A DNA stretch of 64,000 bases. Source: Pelobates cultripes. Taxonomy: Eukaryota > Chordata > Amphibia > Anura > Pelobatidae. Position 1 is the first letter of the stretch. Each line of letters begins with the position of its first letter. Made by a program: the position numbers and the translations under genes. Below, piece after piece: positions 1 through 11,524 of the stretch. The notes beneath the pieces were generated by a model. That model had not been told where the DNA came from, did no database searches, and worked only from the letters and a program-made list of their open reading frames with translations. Where the stretch lies: positions 242,957,074 to 243,021,073 of the forward strand of contig OW240917.1 of assembly GCA_933207985.1 (NCBI GenBank), given 5' to 3'.

Positions 1-170
1 ACACCCATACTGTCCCACACATACACTGCATCCCTGACATACACTGCTGCCCTCACTCACACACTACAACCTTCACACACACTGCACCCCTTACATATTG
101 CACCACTCACACACACCACTGCTCCTATGCCCTACTACAGCCCCATTTCCCAGCAGACCTCAGGTAAGTT
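1..170. repeat. CA-rich imperfect tandem repeat
   Basis: Irregular repetition of short units such as ACACACTGCACCCC. The same vocabulary returns at 3521-4060, so both are probably arrays of one repeat family. No gene. The left boundary lies outside the window. Confidence 0.75.
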
Positions 171-335
171 GTCAAACTGTTCTTAAACGGTTTGACTACT
201 TACTGTGGGAGGCGGTCCCGGCACTATTGACATCATAACCACTTCACTGAGCTGTAGTGGTTATTGTGTCTGGATTATTTCTTTAAATAATCTACAAGTG
301 CCCCTCCCGAGATCAGGCTCTGGATCCGCCACTGA
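171..335. repeat. MITE end and compound-repeat boundary
   Basis: Contains ATAACCACTTCACTGAGCTG next to its near-complement TAGTGGTTAT, the inverted core seen at the ends of many TTAAAGG-type MITEs in this window. It ends with GGATCCGCCACTGA, which resembles the GGTACACCACTGA terminus of the compound repeat near 46160. Assigned by resemblance only. Confidence 0.45.
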
Positions 336-1480
336 CTCGATGTGAGTTTAAAGGGCTTAACCCTGAATGAACTATAAATGAGAACAAATTGCCAAAAATT
401 GACAAAAAATTAATAAACTAAATGACCAATGGTATTCTATGGAGTGTATCTAGTCAGACATGTTAATTTCAATACTTTATTCATTACAATTAAAAACTAA
501 AAACTCAATGTGCTGAAACTGAACTGGATGCATAGCTTATTTCAAAGAGCTAAAAACATTTAGATGACAGAAGATTGCTAATAAACAAACGAAAGGGGTT
601 TATTACCCATCCCATGTGTTCCCCATTAAGGATGATTAAGTATATAGAGGTTTATAAAAATACCCCTCTCTGTCTCATTAGAGAGTTGTTACCTAAAGCG
701 AAAAGAAGCAAGGGTAATTGTTAATGTAGAGGTTTGCCTTGGCTCAGCAGATGAGCTTACACTCCAATGGCCATTGGAGTGATACTAAAAACCTCCAGTA
801 TTTAAATGTGCATAGGAATTTGGAATAGTGCACAAGTAACTATTTTCAAAGGAAAGGGGTGTTTTCGGGGGTTAAGTGCTAATAATTCGCAATCATCACG
901 AAAACCAGTAAAATGTTTCTGGTTTTAGTTGTTATTTTTCTTACTTTTAATTTATTATTATTTAACTCAGAAATTCTCCAATATAATATGAGCTCACAAA
1001 AAAATAGAATCCTGAATTATCTAATCAACAGATACAATTTAACTATTTACCTTTCCCAGTTCTGCAGTATGTAGTGAGGTTACTATACAGAGTATACTCT
1101 CTCTCTCTCATCCTTTATTCTACGAGGGTGACACAGAATGGAAGTGACAGTTAAAGTCATGTTGCTAATATATTAAGGCCAATTGTAGTCTCACCTGCAC
1201 AAGACAAATTGGATTTAAGTCACATGAAAGGGAGGTTTAGAGAGGACACCATGGTTCCACTTTGCAGCTCGGCCAGAGGTTACGTGGTTCTGATTATTTT
1301 CCGTTCCCTTCCGCTCATTTTGTGAACATTCGAAAATCTGAATCCCTGGTGGAGGGGGAGAGGAAAATCAATACAAGAAAAAGAGGGGAAAAGTCAATCA
1401 ATTAACAATTACTTTTGCTACATTTTCAGATTTTTCTATATTGTTCACATGTCCTCTATACATAAGCCTAAGTACACACT
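336..1480. other. No gene; unrecognised AT-rich sequence
   Basis: No convincing open frame, repeat copy or RNA gene seen. It holds a short CT run near 1098-1110 and the palindrome at 760-781. Confidence 0.6.
760..781. repeat. Perfect 22-bp palindrome
   Basis: CACTCCAATGG is followed directly by its exact complement CCATTGGAGTG. Flanking GAGGTTT (about 729) and AAACCTC (about 789) extend the symmetry imperfectly. This could be the core of a decayed hairpin MITE. Confidence 0.8.
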
Positions 1481-1690
1481 TAAAGACACACTCTGCCCCA
1501 ATATAAAAATAAATAAATAAAAATCACTGTTTAGTAGGTATAATCCCAATGAAAACATGCATTTATTTAATTATGCCTTTTTTCATTGCGGTATATTTAA
1601 ATACAGCTGCAAAAGCTGCAGATCTCTTGTCTGCAGCATTTCCAAGCCCTCCTCTTGTGACCCCGCCCAGACTCCATGACCCTCTTAAAG
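1481..1690 (+). repeat. Interspersed repeat, copy 1 of 2
   Basis: Aligns by eye with 32787-32960. Shared blocks include AAATAAATAAAAATCACT, a stretch around TATTTAATTATGC, CAGATCTCTTGTCTG-like sequence, CAAGCCCTCC and CCCACCCAGACT-like sequence. No protein is encoded. Class (SINE or MITE) undetermined. Confidence 0.7.
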
Positions 1691-2041
1691 GGTAAGGGAA
1701 CTGCAATATCTAGGCTGTGGTGGAGTTGATCGCACAAACAACTAGTGCAGAACTCCCCAAAGAGAGCTGTTTATCACCCTTTTCTTCACCTGCATCAGCT
1801 CATCAACCTCCAAGAAGCAGGGTGCTCATTTACCACTCCCGGAAGCCGTTCATGTTTGCCAGGAACAGTCAGAACTACACCAGCAGGAGATACACACCAA
1901 CCACCTAGAACTCCCACTCGACCTAAGGTACAATGGCGACCCAATAAAACTCTCCACGACTTTAATCTCCCCTACCTGCCCATGCAGAGACATCCTCACT
2001 AAATGCCTTCTCAGGCCGGTGGGGAGATCAAAGATCTTCCT
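1691..2041. other. No gene; sequence before the minus-strand LTR
   Basis: Open frames of 60-85 codons in both directions have no recognisable domain and overlap each other. If the LTR at 2042-3215 is not solo, this would be where its internal region begins on the minus strand, but I see no primer-binding site or gag-like frame. Confidence 0.4.
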
Positions 2042-3215
2042 TGTAACGGATCGACGAGCACCCCAACTGGGTACCTCCATTGAAGGATGCTCCTAGCGCT
2101 TCCTGAGGGCTCCAAGCACTCCAGCCGACACCATAACCACTGTAGACTCCTTCAGAGAGCAAGAGAAGAACAAGCTCTTACAAGAGCTTAGTACTGATAT
2201 AGCAAGGGAGTATGACTAGCATAGCAATCCCTTGTAGCAGATTCCCCCAATAAGAGATGGCACTCCAAATTGAGGGTGAAGTAGAACTGAACTTTTATTC
2301 ACTCTGCTTTTATGCCCATTCTACACACATAGTACAGGGTTTTGCAGAACAACCAATCAATTCGTAAAATACACAAAGACACTCCCACACAAAATCCTCT
2401 CGTCTGCCTGTGATACAATTACCTTACACAATGGGTTAATGTAATTATCACAGGCAGAGAAATACAGTTTTTACATATGTACTGTAACTTTAAAAATATG
2501 CATCCAATCTTACATATTCGAACTCAGCACACTTTAATAACAAACATATCCAAAATTCAGCTAATTCCATCCAGGGGTTGAAAAGTTAGCTGGAAGTCCT
2601 TTATGACCGACCGCAAGCACATTTTCCTGCCCAAAACAGTTCCATAGATTTGGGCTGTGCGGTCGGTAAATTTCACACTGAAAAAATGACTTAGTCTCTG
2701 CAGCTGAAAATTCAGTGTAGGAGAAGGCAAGGGTCAGCGGTGTTCGTGGAACTGTGTAGCCGATTTTAGTTCCATGAATTTGGCTACACACACCGCTGAC
2801 TGCATTTGAATGAAAAAAGATGGCGCCGCCACGTGTTCGTTTGTGCGAACGGCGGCCACCCAGCGGTCGACAATTTACCTACAGCAGGCTCCCAGCCTGG
2901 GAGGTAAATTAGGCACACGCTTCCAGTTCTGGGTGGTCTGCCTGTGTGGTACTTGGTTCAGTAAGCCCCATTTACTGAGCCAAGTGGGAAAAGGGCACAA
3001 ACAAAATATATTAGGGGGACAGGGGACACAGTCTTAAAGGGGCATTGTTCCCAAAAGTCACAGTATGTCCCCAGATGGTTCTTAAAGGGCCAGCAGCAGC
3101 ATAATAAAATACAATATGCCCAAATACTTTATTTAAAGGGCCAAATCTCCCAGGGGCCATAGTCAGCAGGCAGACAGGCTTCTCCAATGCCCAGTGGCGA
3201 GGTTGGTTTCTCCAC
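2042..3215 (-). mobile_element. LTR retroelement, apparently solo LTR
   Basis: Read on the minus strand, this matches the LTR at 44088-45334 in order. Both start near GGAGAAGCCTG followed by GACTATGG. Both carry ACCGACCGCA and TGGAACTGTTTTGGGCA around the middle, and GGAGGTACCC near the 3' end. The terminus is TCCGTTACA here and TCCGTCACA there. A minus-strand AATAAA sits at 2294-2299 with an A/T-rich TATA-like box just upstream at 2307-2314. A hairpin occurs at about 2403-2456. No gag, pol or env frame is present. Superfamily (Gypsy or endogenous retrovirus) cannot be decided from an LTR alone. The 5' boundary near 3215 is approximate. Confidence 0.7.
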
Positions 3216-3520
3216 ATTCCTCACCAGCCCCAAGGCAGTTTTTTCCTGGAGAGGAAAGGAGGACTCGGAAGGCTGTTGGTTCCTCCTGTGAGCAGTTTGG
3301 AGCATTGCAGTGGGCTATCATGGGTTTCAGTGAGCTGTCTTCTGAGCTACCAATCTGCCAGAAAAGCACTTGGATTAGAGGTGGCTAGCCAAAATTAAGT
3401 GGGAGAAGTTTTCAGCTGGTTGCTTCAATCCTTCGATCTGGCTCATCTTTTCCACAGCGCTGAGGTAGAAGTCTGGGTCACCTAAAATCATGGCACTTTT
3501 GGTCGTTACATGAAGTTCTC
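3216..3520. other. No gene; unrecognised
   Basis: Short overlapping frames on both strands without recognisable domains. Nothing assigned. Confidence 0.5.
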
Positions 3521-4060
3521 TCACACACATTGTACCCCTACATACATACATACACACAGACACACTGCACCCCTACACACATTGCACCCCTCACACATTG
3601 CACCACTACACACACTTCACCCCTCACACACACTGAATTTATTAAATCTGCTTTAGACACTACATCCTTTATACACACACTTCACAACAGACACACACTA
3701 CAACCCCAGTGCACTCTCTGGATCTGCTACACACACTGCACCACCTACACACTCACTACTTTCCTGTCATACACACTACATCCCTTATACACACTCTGGA
3801 TCCCCTTTGCACACACTAGATACCCTGAATGCAAAAAAAACCAATAATTCCCTAAACACATACTCTCTACATCTTCTAGACACACTACATCATCTATACA
3901 CACACATACACTACAGCACCTATGTACACACTCACTGCATCCCTTATACACAAACAATGCCCCATATACACACACTATGCCCCCTACACACATACACAAT
4001 ACAGCACCTATAAACACACACACTCTCTATGCCATAAACAAAACACTACTGAAACCGGAA
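3521..4060. repeat. CA-rich imperfect tandem array
   Basis: About 540 bp of units such as CACACATTGCACCCCT and ACACACACTGCATCCC, with a CATA run near 3539-3555. Long histidine/threonine-rich frames on the plus strand and cysteine/valine-rich frames on the minus strand are by-products of the repeat. Same vocabulary as 1-170. Confidence 0.8.
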
Positions 4061-4500
4061 CACAAAAACACCACACCATAATCAGCTCACTCTGCCCACA
4101 TGCAATCCCACAAGCAGCCTCTCAATACATGTTCAGTACTCTTTTGTGGCCCTTTTGTCATCTAGAATCCCACTTATGGAGACACCAGATACAAGTCACG
4201 AGCAAATGCAGCGCAAGTGTGTCATTAAATTAGCTTGCGCCGCAAAGGGCCTTTATCTCATGCGATGGCTCTTCAGCTGGGCTCTGCGCATGGGCTGCCC
4301 TGGAAGAGCACTGAACCAACATGCTCTCTTTGTTGGCTTGCTTGCCATTGGTGATGACACAAACCACTCCTCTGGCCCCGCCCCGGGCTGAATTTTTTTC
4401 CCAGTTGACTGATGACTGCCACCTACTCAGCTTGGAACTCTGTGCCGTATTGGAGGTGAGCCACGCCCAACTAGAACTTCATTCTGTGATTACTCAGGTT
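4061..4500. other. GC-richer unclassified stretch
   Basis: Contains GCGCATGGGCTGCCCTGG and CCCCGCCCCGGGC. Not recognised; could be the 5' part of the LTR whose 3' end lies at 4839. No frame with a recognisable domain. Confidence 0.35.
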
Positions 4501-4839
4501 ACTTACCTCCGATCTGAGCACATTTTGGACATACCATTGGGGAACATAGTGTTTTATGGTTTATATTGTATGGCGCCCTGTCGTCTGTAAGTTAATAAAA
4601 TCATCCCCAGCTAATTGAGTTATAGCCCCCACTCAGCGGCGCCAAGGAGGGAACCTATTGTCCCGTTTGATGATGCCCCATTGTGATTGTCTGTATAAAT
4701 ATGTGCCTGTTGTCTCAATAAAGAGTTGTTGTTTTATCCATTCACTGAGACTCGACTGGTATTTGGGTTGACGATTCTGTCCCAGTGCTACTGAAACTTT
4801 GGTAGAGGTGCTCAGTTGGAGTACAGGAGCTCTGTCACA
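4501..4839 (+). mobile_element. LTR, 3' portion (U3 end-R-U5)
   Basis: TATAAATA at 4694-4701 is followed by the polyadenylation signal AATAAA at 4717-4722, the compact promoter/poly(A) layout of an LTR. The 3' end reads GGAGCTCTGTCACA, almost the same as GGAGCTCCGTCACA at 45321-45334. The two LTRs are therefore related although their U3 parts differ. No internal coding region follows, so this is a solo or truncated LTR. Confidence 0.65.
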
Positions 4840-5452
4840 TAGGCCAAAATATTTGATGTTTTATGAAGCCAGAGATCCATTTCTGTTTGGCACTGAAGTA
4901 AGTTACCAGGGTCAGTGAAAGGATTTTTGGCTTAAAAAGGTGAAGATGCATTTTTCTGTCCCCTTACTCTTTACACCCCAGACATTGCAGACATTGTCTA
5001 TAGGTGCTTAGCCGGTCAGGAGGGGAAAGGCCAGCATTGAGTGTAGGCTGCTCGGTCACGCTACAGGTAGCGTGATAAAAGATCGAGGGGGCAGAGGTAG
5101 GTGGCCACCTGCTGTTCTCTAAGAAGTCTCACATGGCCACAGGCTGGGAGGGGTGGGGGGGGCACCAGAAAATCTGATTCTCTGTTAGGCCAGTCCAGTC
5201 CTGGGAACAGAATCATGGCCATGGATTTTGGATTTTGTGCCCCCTGTTGGGGCATCCTAAAACCTGGTACACCTTACAGTAGTGCACTCCCTGTAAGTAA
5301 CATAGAGATATGTGGTTATATTTAATTACCATTCTTGTCTCGCTAGCTGTAATTAATCTAGAACTACTCTGACTTATCTCTTAAAAAAAAACAAAAAAAT
5401 TTTCACCCACACAATGTCTACTCACTGGATGTGTTTCCACCATTCCTTATGA
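4840..5452. other. No gene; unrecognised
   Basis: Short frames only. An A-run near 5383-5397 is the sole low-complexity feature. Confidence 0.5.
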
Positions 5453-5460
5453 CTCTAGAG

Positions 5461-5596
5461 CAGGGCTATACAACCTTTGGCATTACAGATGTTGTGGACT
5501 ACATGTCCCCTGATGCTTTGCCAGCATTATGGCTGTAAGTGCATTATGGGATATGTAGTCCAAAACATCTGGAGTGCCAAATGTTGCCTACCCCTG
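5461..5596. mobile_element. hAT-type MITE with 8-bp TSD
   Basis: 136-bp hairpin element with ends CAGGG...CCCTG, the usual hAT terminal pattern. The inverted ends continue as CTATACAACCTTTGGC against GCCAAATGTTGCCTACC. It is flanked on both sides by CTCTAGAG (5453-5460 and 5597-5604), matching the hAT-preferred duplication nTCTAGAn. Relatives lie at 27789-27919 and 46305-46440. Confidence 0.85.
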
Positions 5597-5604
5597 CTCT
5601 AGAG

Positions 5605-6675
5605 GCAGTTTCACATAAAAATCTCAGATCGTCAACAGGTTGCTCACAGCATCTCATATCAACAATCATTTTACAGCCAACTGTACATCTTGACCATGTC
5701 TGTGTGTATTTATGCATTAAGTTGGCACCATATTTTTATTATTTTTTTTTGCTCATTTATGTTCACTTGACTGTTCCATTCCAGTGCTTTGTAATTGCCA
5801 CCTATTGAGTCTGCTACACATAGCACTCATCTCCTACCAACAGGAAGATCTGTCCATCCAAGTGGGCTAATTGAAGATTTCATAAGATTTATTATAATGC
5901 TTTGAAAGCATCGAAGCGTTACTGACTCCCTCCATCCCCCCACCATCTACTGATTATCTACAAATCCTTCCCAAGTTATTATCTTTCCAATTTTATCTTC
6001 TCACCCTCTCTTCCAAAATCTCTGAAATAAAGGACTTACAGCAAATGTGGATGTTGAGTCCCCTGCCTCGCTTGGACCTTTAATTCAAATTTTAATGAGG
6101 TTTGCTAGCCGTATCCTAGAACAGACAGAATCCTGCCTGTCTAATTGTATTGTTCTCCACACATGGTGTAAGTATTAGTCTCGACTTTATTCTCATTTCC
6201 TCGCGCATTGTCAAGAGGCCAGTGTGCATGACCCGGAATCAATTAACCAGCCAGTCATTTGCATTTCAAATGCAATCGTTAGATGATATATATATCTAAC
6301 AGGACAGGTACACAGCAGTTGTGGGTTATTAAGGATGAAATGTCATGAAATGGTCAGAATCAATCCTTTGGATAAATTAATGTCACATTATCCCAACGGC
6401 AACACTTGGAGGGAAATTATAATTGAGCCACAGAATTGTGGCTTCCGAAAACATTAAAACATCGGCCTGTCAACAGCTCTATATATACAAACATGTTACT
6501 ATACATACAATACAGAGAGAATGTCTGTGTATAATTCAGATACACTCACTGCCCTGTGTATAATACAGATACACTCACTGCTCTCTGTGTTTAATACAGG
6601 TACACTCAGTGCTCTGTGTATAATACATATACACTCACTGCCCTGTGTATAATACAGATACACTCAGTGCTCAGT
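5605..6675. other. No gene; possible conserved block
   Basis: No repeat recognised between about 6060 and 6440, where TTTGCATTTCAAATGCAA forms an octamer-containing near-palindrome near 6258. From about 6500 to 6670, copies of a GTGTATAATACAGATACACTCA unit (split here: GTGTATAATACAG, ATACACTCA) of roughly 38-43 bp form a short tandem array. Confidence 0.5.
6500..6672. repeat. Short minisatellite, about 40-bp unit
   Basis: Units containing GTGTATAATACAGATACACT followed by CACTGC or CAGTGC and CCTGT or TCTGT occur four or more times, with slight length variation. Confidence 0.7.
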
Positions 6676-6841
6676 GCAGTGGCGTACACACAACCCACGG
6701 GGCCCCGGTGCGAAAACTGATCCGTGGGCTCCCTCCCCCCCACCGCGTTTACTCTGCGTGGGCCGGGGCCACAACACGTGGCGGGGCTCACCTGGTCACA
6801 GACCGCGGTATGAACGCCAGTGCATGCAGAAACACATACAT
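6676..6841. repeat. GGGGCCCC-containing compound repeat, part 1
   Basis: Begins AGTGGCGTACACACAACCC, then GGGGCCCCGGTGCGAAAACT. A similar phrase (GGGCCCCAGTGCAAAAATT) opens the compound repeat at about 43978. It is interrupted by a MITE at 6842 and seems to resume near 7191. Confidence 0.55.
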
Positions 6842-7190
6842 TTAAAGGACCACTACAGACACCCAGATCACATCAGCTCAATGAAGTGGTCAGGGTGCCA
6901 GGTCCCTCTAGTTTTAACCCTGCAGCTGAAAACATGGCAGTTTCAGAGAAACTGCTATGTTTCACTGGGGGTTAATCCAGCCTCTAGTGGCTGTCTCATT
7001 GAAAATCACAGTGAGAAGACGCTGGACGTCCATAGGAAAGCAGTGAGTAATGCTTTCCTATGGGTGGTTTGAATGCGCGCGCGGCTCTTGCCGCGCATGC
7101 ACATTCGGAGCTGAGAGGCGGATCGGGCGGAGCGATCCCCAGCACCAAGGGAGTCCGGCACTGGAGAAAGGTAAGTGCTGAAGACACACA
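6842..7190 (+). mobile_element. TTAAAGG-type (T2/Kolobok-like) MITE, 3' incomplete
   Basis: Starts TTAAAGGACCACTACAG, then CACCCAGATCACATCAGCTC. It shares the order of blocks with the complete element at 30323-30824: an AACATGGCAGTTTCAGAGAA-type hairpin, GGCTGTCTCATTG, GCTTTCCTATGG and a GCGCGCGC...CTCTTGCCGCGC block. The right end expected from that copy is absent. Right limit approximate. Confidence 0.65.
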
Positions 7191-7480
7191 CACTCTCACG
7201 AGCAGACGCAGGGCTGCCATCTGGGGGTGACAACCATAACGGTTGTGACGGGCCCGGCGGCCCTGGGGGGCCCGGCCACCTGGGCCCCACGTGTAGCGGC
7301 GGAACTGCCGCTGGTGCAGTAGCACCGGGGCCATCACGCTGATGGGGTCCATCTGGTGGCCCATGCACTTAGGGCCACCCGATGGGCCCCATATCTTCAG
7401 GGGCCCGGTCAGCGCTGTGGCCATGGTATAGCGCGACCAGGCCCCTTTTAAAAAAAAAATGCCACCGCAGCGCGGGAGGA
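7191..7480. repeat. GC-rich compound repeat, part 2
   Basis: Rich in GGGCCCGGC and GGGCCCC phrases, ending near an A-run and a CGCGTGCGCGCG stretch. Long frames here on both strands are GC-driven and carry no domain. Confidence 0.45.
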
Positions 7481-8488
7481 GCGCGTGCGCGCGTGGCAGT
7501 GAGGAAGAGCCGTGATGACTACTCCCATCATCCCCAGCCACTTGTGCTTTTAGTTGTAGGATTAAATACTGCTATTACTCTAAATATAATTTCCAAATCA
7601 CTTCCTAAACACCCCAGAGACTGGCCCAAAATGTAATCTATAAACCAGCTTATAGATTCTCTGCTTACTGGTCCAAATCTCTTCAAATTGTTCCCTCAGG
7701 ACCAACAGCAAACGCACTTACACACATGCTTGTCTCTTTCTCAAACTAGCCTTGCACGCTTAGCCCACCTTCTCTTGGACCATCTCTGTCCTATGTGCTC
7801 CCTGCGGTGGATGAAAATAAAATATAATTGTTTATCAAATAGACTTTATGGATGCCTTCAAAACCTCCTCTCTGGTATATCAGAAGAATGGAAATGTTTT
7901 GGCTGGAGATTTCTGCTAAATTAATTTGTTGCCTTGTTTCGGTCCAGTTACCAATGATTTTGGCAAGCCACAATTATATCTAAAAGGCTATACTGTTCTT
8001 CAACTGGCTACAATTTATATAATTGGCTACAAAAACAGGCTTATTAAATAGAGTGTGGATTTCCCAAAACTCAAATTCAATTTCAAATTTAAGTCAACAA
8101 ATCCTCTCTACTTTCGTATATATAATGGGCAGCACGTACTCAGTAGGTTGCTTACACCAGATTAGACAACACAATTATCTTTAAGATACTAAGGTCACAT
8201 GCTGGGCAATAATATAAGTTGAAAAGAGTAGGTTGGGCTTGGCAAGACGACTGCGTGACGAACCAGAGAAAAACAGATACGTTCAACTAGCACTTGCAGT
8301 TTAAGACTGAAAAATTTAATTTTATGAGTTCCCAAACAATAAGATCATAAAAGTCTCCATGATTTTCCAAACTCCATGTAATTGAAAATTGGAATCTACG
8401 GAAAAGTTTGACAAGAATAAGTCTCAGGATTACCCACTAGACATGTACATTCGTATTTGGACAAATCAAATTTCGTCTGAATTTCGCC
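7481..8488. other. No gene; unrecognised
   Basis: AT-rich, with short overlapping frames and no identifiable repeat copy. Confidence 0.5.
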
Positions 8489-8648
8489 ATTGATTTAATA
8501 AGCTTTTTAAATGATTCAATGCTGTTAGAAAAGTTCTATCAAGAAAAGTCACCATTAAAGTCACCACCATGGGAATTATTGGAGAAATATAATTTGGAAA
8601 TGTTTCTAATAGTATTGAATCATTTGGAAAGCTTATTAAATCAGGGCC
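8489..8648. mobile_element. AT-rich hairpin MITE
   Basis: Inverted ends: TGATTTAATAAGCTTTTTAA then ATGATTCAATGCTGTTAGAA on the left; TTCTAATAGTATTGAATCAT then TTGGAAAGCTTATTAAATCA on the right. Related ends recur at 19005-19250 and 50670-50940. Confidence 0.7.
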
Positions 8649-8654
8649 TTCGTC

Positions 8655-9085
8655 GTCCTACATAAAGGCACCAAATTAGTGCAGCTATCTTCCAAAGAGT
8701 GCCCTAATTAGGTACCCTAAGTAGAGCAGTCCCACATAAGGGTACCAAATTAGGGTAGCTATCTACATAACGTGCCCTATATTGATATCATTTGTAGGGC
8801 AGTCCCACATAAGGGTACCAAATTAGGGTAGCTATCTACATAACAGTGCCCTAATGTGGTATCCTGTGTAAGTCTGTCCTACATAAGGGTACAAAATTAG
8901 GGGAGCTACCTACTACACTGTGCTCTGTTTGTTATCCTTAGAAATACAATCCCACAAAAGAGTACCAAATTAAGGAAGCTATTTACTTAACAATGCTCTA
9001 ATCTGTTATCCTAAGAAAGGTAGTCCCACATAAGGGTACCAAATTAAGGTAGCTATCTACTAACCAGCACTCTATAGGGAATAAC
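8655..9085. repeat. Minisatellite, six units of about 74 bp
   Basis: The phrase CACATAAGGGTACCAAATTA recurs (with changes) starting at about 8661, 8735, 8808, 8882, 8955 and 9029, giving spacings of 73-74 bp. Each unit continues with AGCTATCTAC and GTGCCCTAAT-like blocks. No reading frame is maintained. Confidence 0.9.
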
Positions 9086-11508
9086 AGACACTGAATTTAT
9101 AAGTGTTCAAAATTGATAGGCTTGTGTTTATATCTCTCTGCTACATTTGCACACCATGGCTGTCAGTATCATTTATTTCTTATTCCATAGGTTTCTGGTT
9201 GGCAATATAAGCATTTTGTTTTTCAGATTACTTCATATTGCTTTTGTTCTAATTGATTTTTGGATCAGCTTGATTAACTTGAGGTTTTGGTTTTTGAAAT
9301 GATATAACTATACAACTCAGTAATATTTCATCAGGGCTGATTTTTTATTTTATTTTTTAACAAGCTTTAATTTAAATTTTGGCAATACAGTAAAGAAAAA
9401 AAATGAAAAAAGAGATACATTCTGAATGTATAATCTTAAACAGTTTTATAAAAGAGTACGTCCTACTGAAGTTTATAAGCAAACATCAACAAGAATACTT
9501 TAAATAGCTAAAAATATAACAATATAAATAAAATAATAATTATAATTAAAAAAAAAAATAAAAGAGGGTAGGTAGTAGATGGAGAATGAAAGGAGAAAGA
9601 AGACCACCTTCGAGCCACCTGCAGTGGTCAGAAAACAATTAAAAAAGTGTAAGCATTAAGAAGAGTAAGTGTGGGAAATAAATTCACTCTGAGGAAACCA
9701 AGTATGGCCAACCTGACCCAACTGATCCCGCATAGAGAGACTGTGAGAGACTGTGTAGAATGCAATTCTTCAGCTGATTACATGCATGAAAAGCCTTGAA
9801 AGTGGCACTGTCACCGTCTAGGGACTTTGCCAAATTCACAAAGACCCCCAATGGGGTTCCAGTGGCCAAGGGAGTTTTACTTACCTGAACATGTCCCTTG
9901 CGGGTGCCGCCATCTTTTTCGAACTGCTCCTCCCCACACGCAAGAGTACAGCATTAAGGTCTATGGAGGATCCAACCAGCCCGCAAAATCCTCCATAGAC
10001 ACAGCCAATTCCCTGCAGCCAGTGATGGCTGTGTCTATAGAGGATTCTATAGACTCTTCGATTCTGCCCTGAGTCTTAGAAAGTCAGGTGGAGGAGTACT
10101 TGGTCTCTGTATATCTACTGACTGCAATTCCAATACAATCATATTGAGTATTTCATAAAGATTCTGTATTTATGAAATACTAATTTTTTTTAAGTGGGGT
10201 GACAATGCCGTTTTATTGTCTTCCATTGATGTTGACAAGGCATTCCATGGAGTAATGAGCATATAAGCAGCCCTGGTTGGTATGTACCAAGGTCTCTAAT
10301 GTGTGTACATCAGAAAAAGTGAATAAACAAATGCCATGGTTGCTAATTTGGGGTTCCACATCCAATTTAAACAACACATTGATTAGACTTGTTCCCGTGC
10401 CTAAAGTATACTAAGGGTAATTATCACATTCATCATTTTTTATATATTGATACATTTTTTTAATAAGATAATTTTAAAAGTTTATCCAAAAATAATAAAG
10501 CTTTAAAAAAGAAAACAAATTTTTACCTTTCCCATAATTTTTAATCCTATACCTGAAATATTCTTGCTCCGACTCTCCGACATTGATTCTAGATTTTCTT
10601 GGTTCGGTATCGTTCCACGTTTTCCATTCTGTGTTTTCTAATTTGGATCATTTACCTCCGGCTTGTATGCTCAACCTCTACAGCAGACTGGACATTGGTT
10701 TTAAAAAAAATCCACATCGGGAACTAGCAGACCCAAAAGAGTGATGATAATTACTCGTTATAGAGCATTCTGCTGTGTCTTAAATGGTTTATGCAATGAC
10801 AATTTTTTCATGTGTACTTTGGTTGAATTCTTGTAAGGACACTTTTGAAGATCACATTGAGAGATAAACTTACTTTTTTTTTATCTTCTGTTACGGTATG
10901 TGGTCATATATAAAAACTGACTGCATGGGAGAGATTGCTACTGCTCGCATGAGTCAATGAACAAAAATACAATCTATCTACCACCTTTTCCATTTTTTTT
11001 TTGTTCATGGTATAAGCCGTCCTGAGCCAGGTGTAATCTGACATCTTTCAAGTCAGTGTTAAACAAAAGCTCTGCGTTTAATAACAGATCAAGCACAAAT
11101 CCCTCCAGAGAAGTGTGTTTTAGGGATGAGAAGCTTAGTCCCAAAATATAAGCTTTTGTAAGCTTTGAGTGACTAGGTTAATCAAAATTTCAAGCGGATG
11201 AAAATGCCAAAATTTATCAGAACCCCCTTAACTGCTGCGCAACCCCCGATGTTGGGATATAATGCACTTTGAAGTTATTCTAACAGTGAATAACATCTGC
11301 CCATGTCGATACAAATGAGGTATCTACATTTAACTGTTTAATGTGCCCACCAAATGTCTGTAAAGCGTATTTATCAAGGTCACATTGGGAGCAATTAAAC
11401 AACTGGTGTAGAAGCAAAAAAGAAAGGAATGCCTGATGTTCCAGTTTTGACATGGTACACTTGGTCTGTATTTTGTCATGAGGAAATAAACTCAGAGATT
11501 AATCCATA
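9086..11508. other. No gene; AT-rich, with MITE-like patch
   Basis: Mostly unrecognised. Within it, 9836-10190 has MITE-like internal symmetry: TCTATGGAGGAT (about 9960), ATCCTCCATAGA (about 9989) and GGCTGTGTCTATAGAGGAT (about 10027), then AGTATTTCATAAA / TTTATGAAATACT (10147-10183). A fragment with TTTATCCAAAAATAATAAA at about 10480-10502 resembles the AT-rich family at 19005. Confidence 0.45.
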
Positions 11509-11524
11509 TAAAAAATAAAAAGGT

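Noticed and set aside
3530..4233. Histidine/threonine-rich frames and a cysteine-rich minus frame
   Set aside because: By-products of the CA-rich array.
6996..7541. 181-codon minus-strand frame
   Set aside because: GC-driven open frame across a MITE and a compound repeat; no recognised domain.
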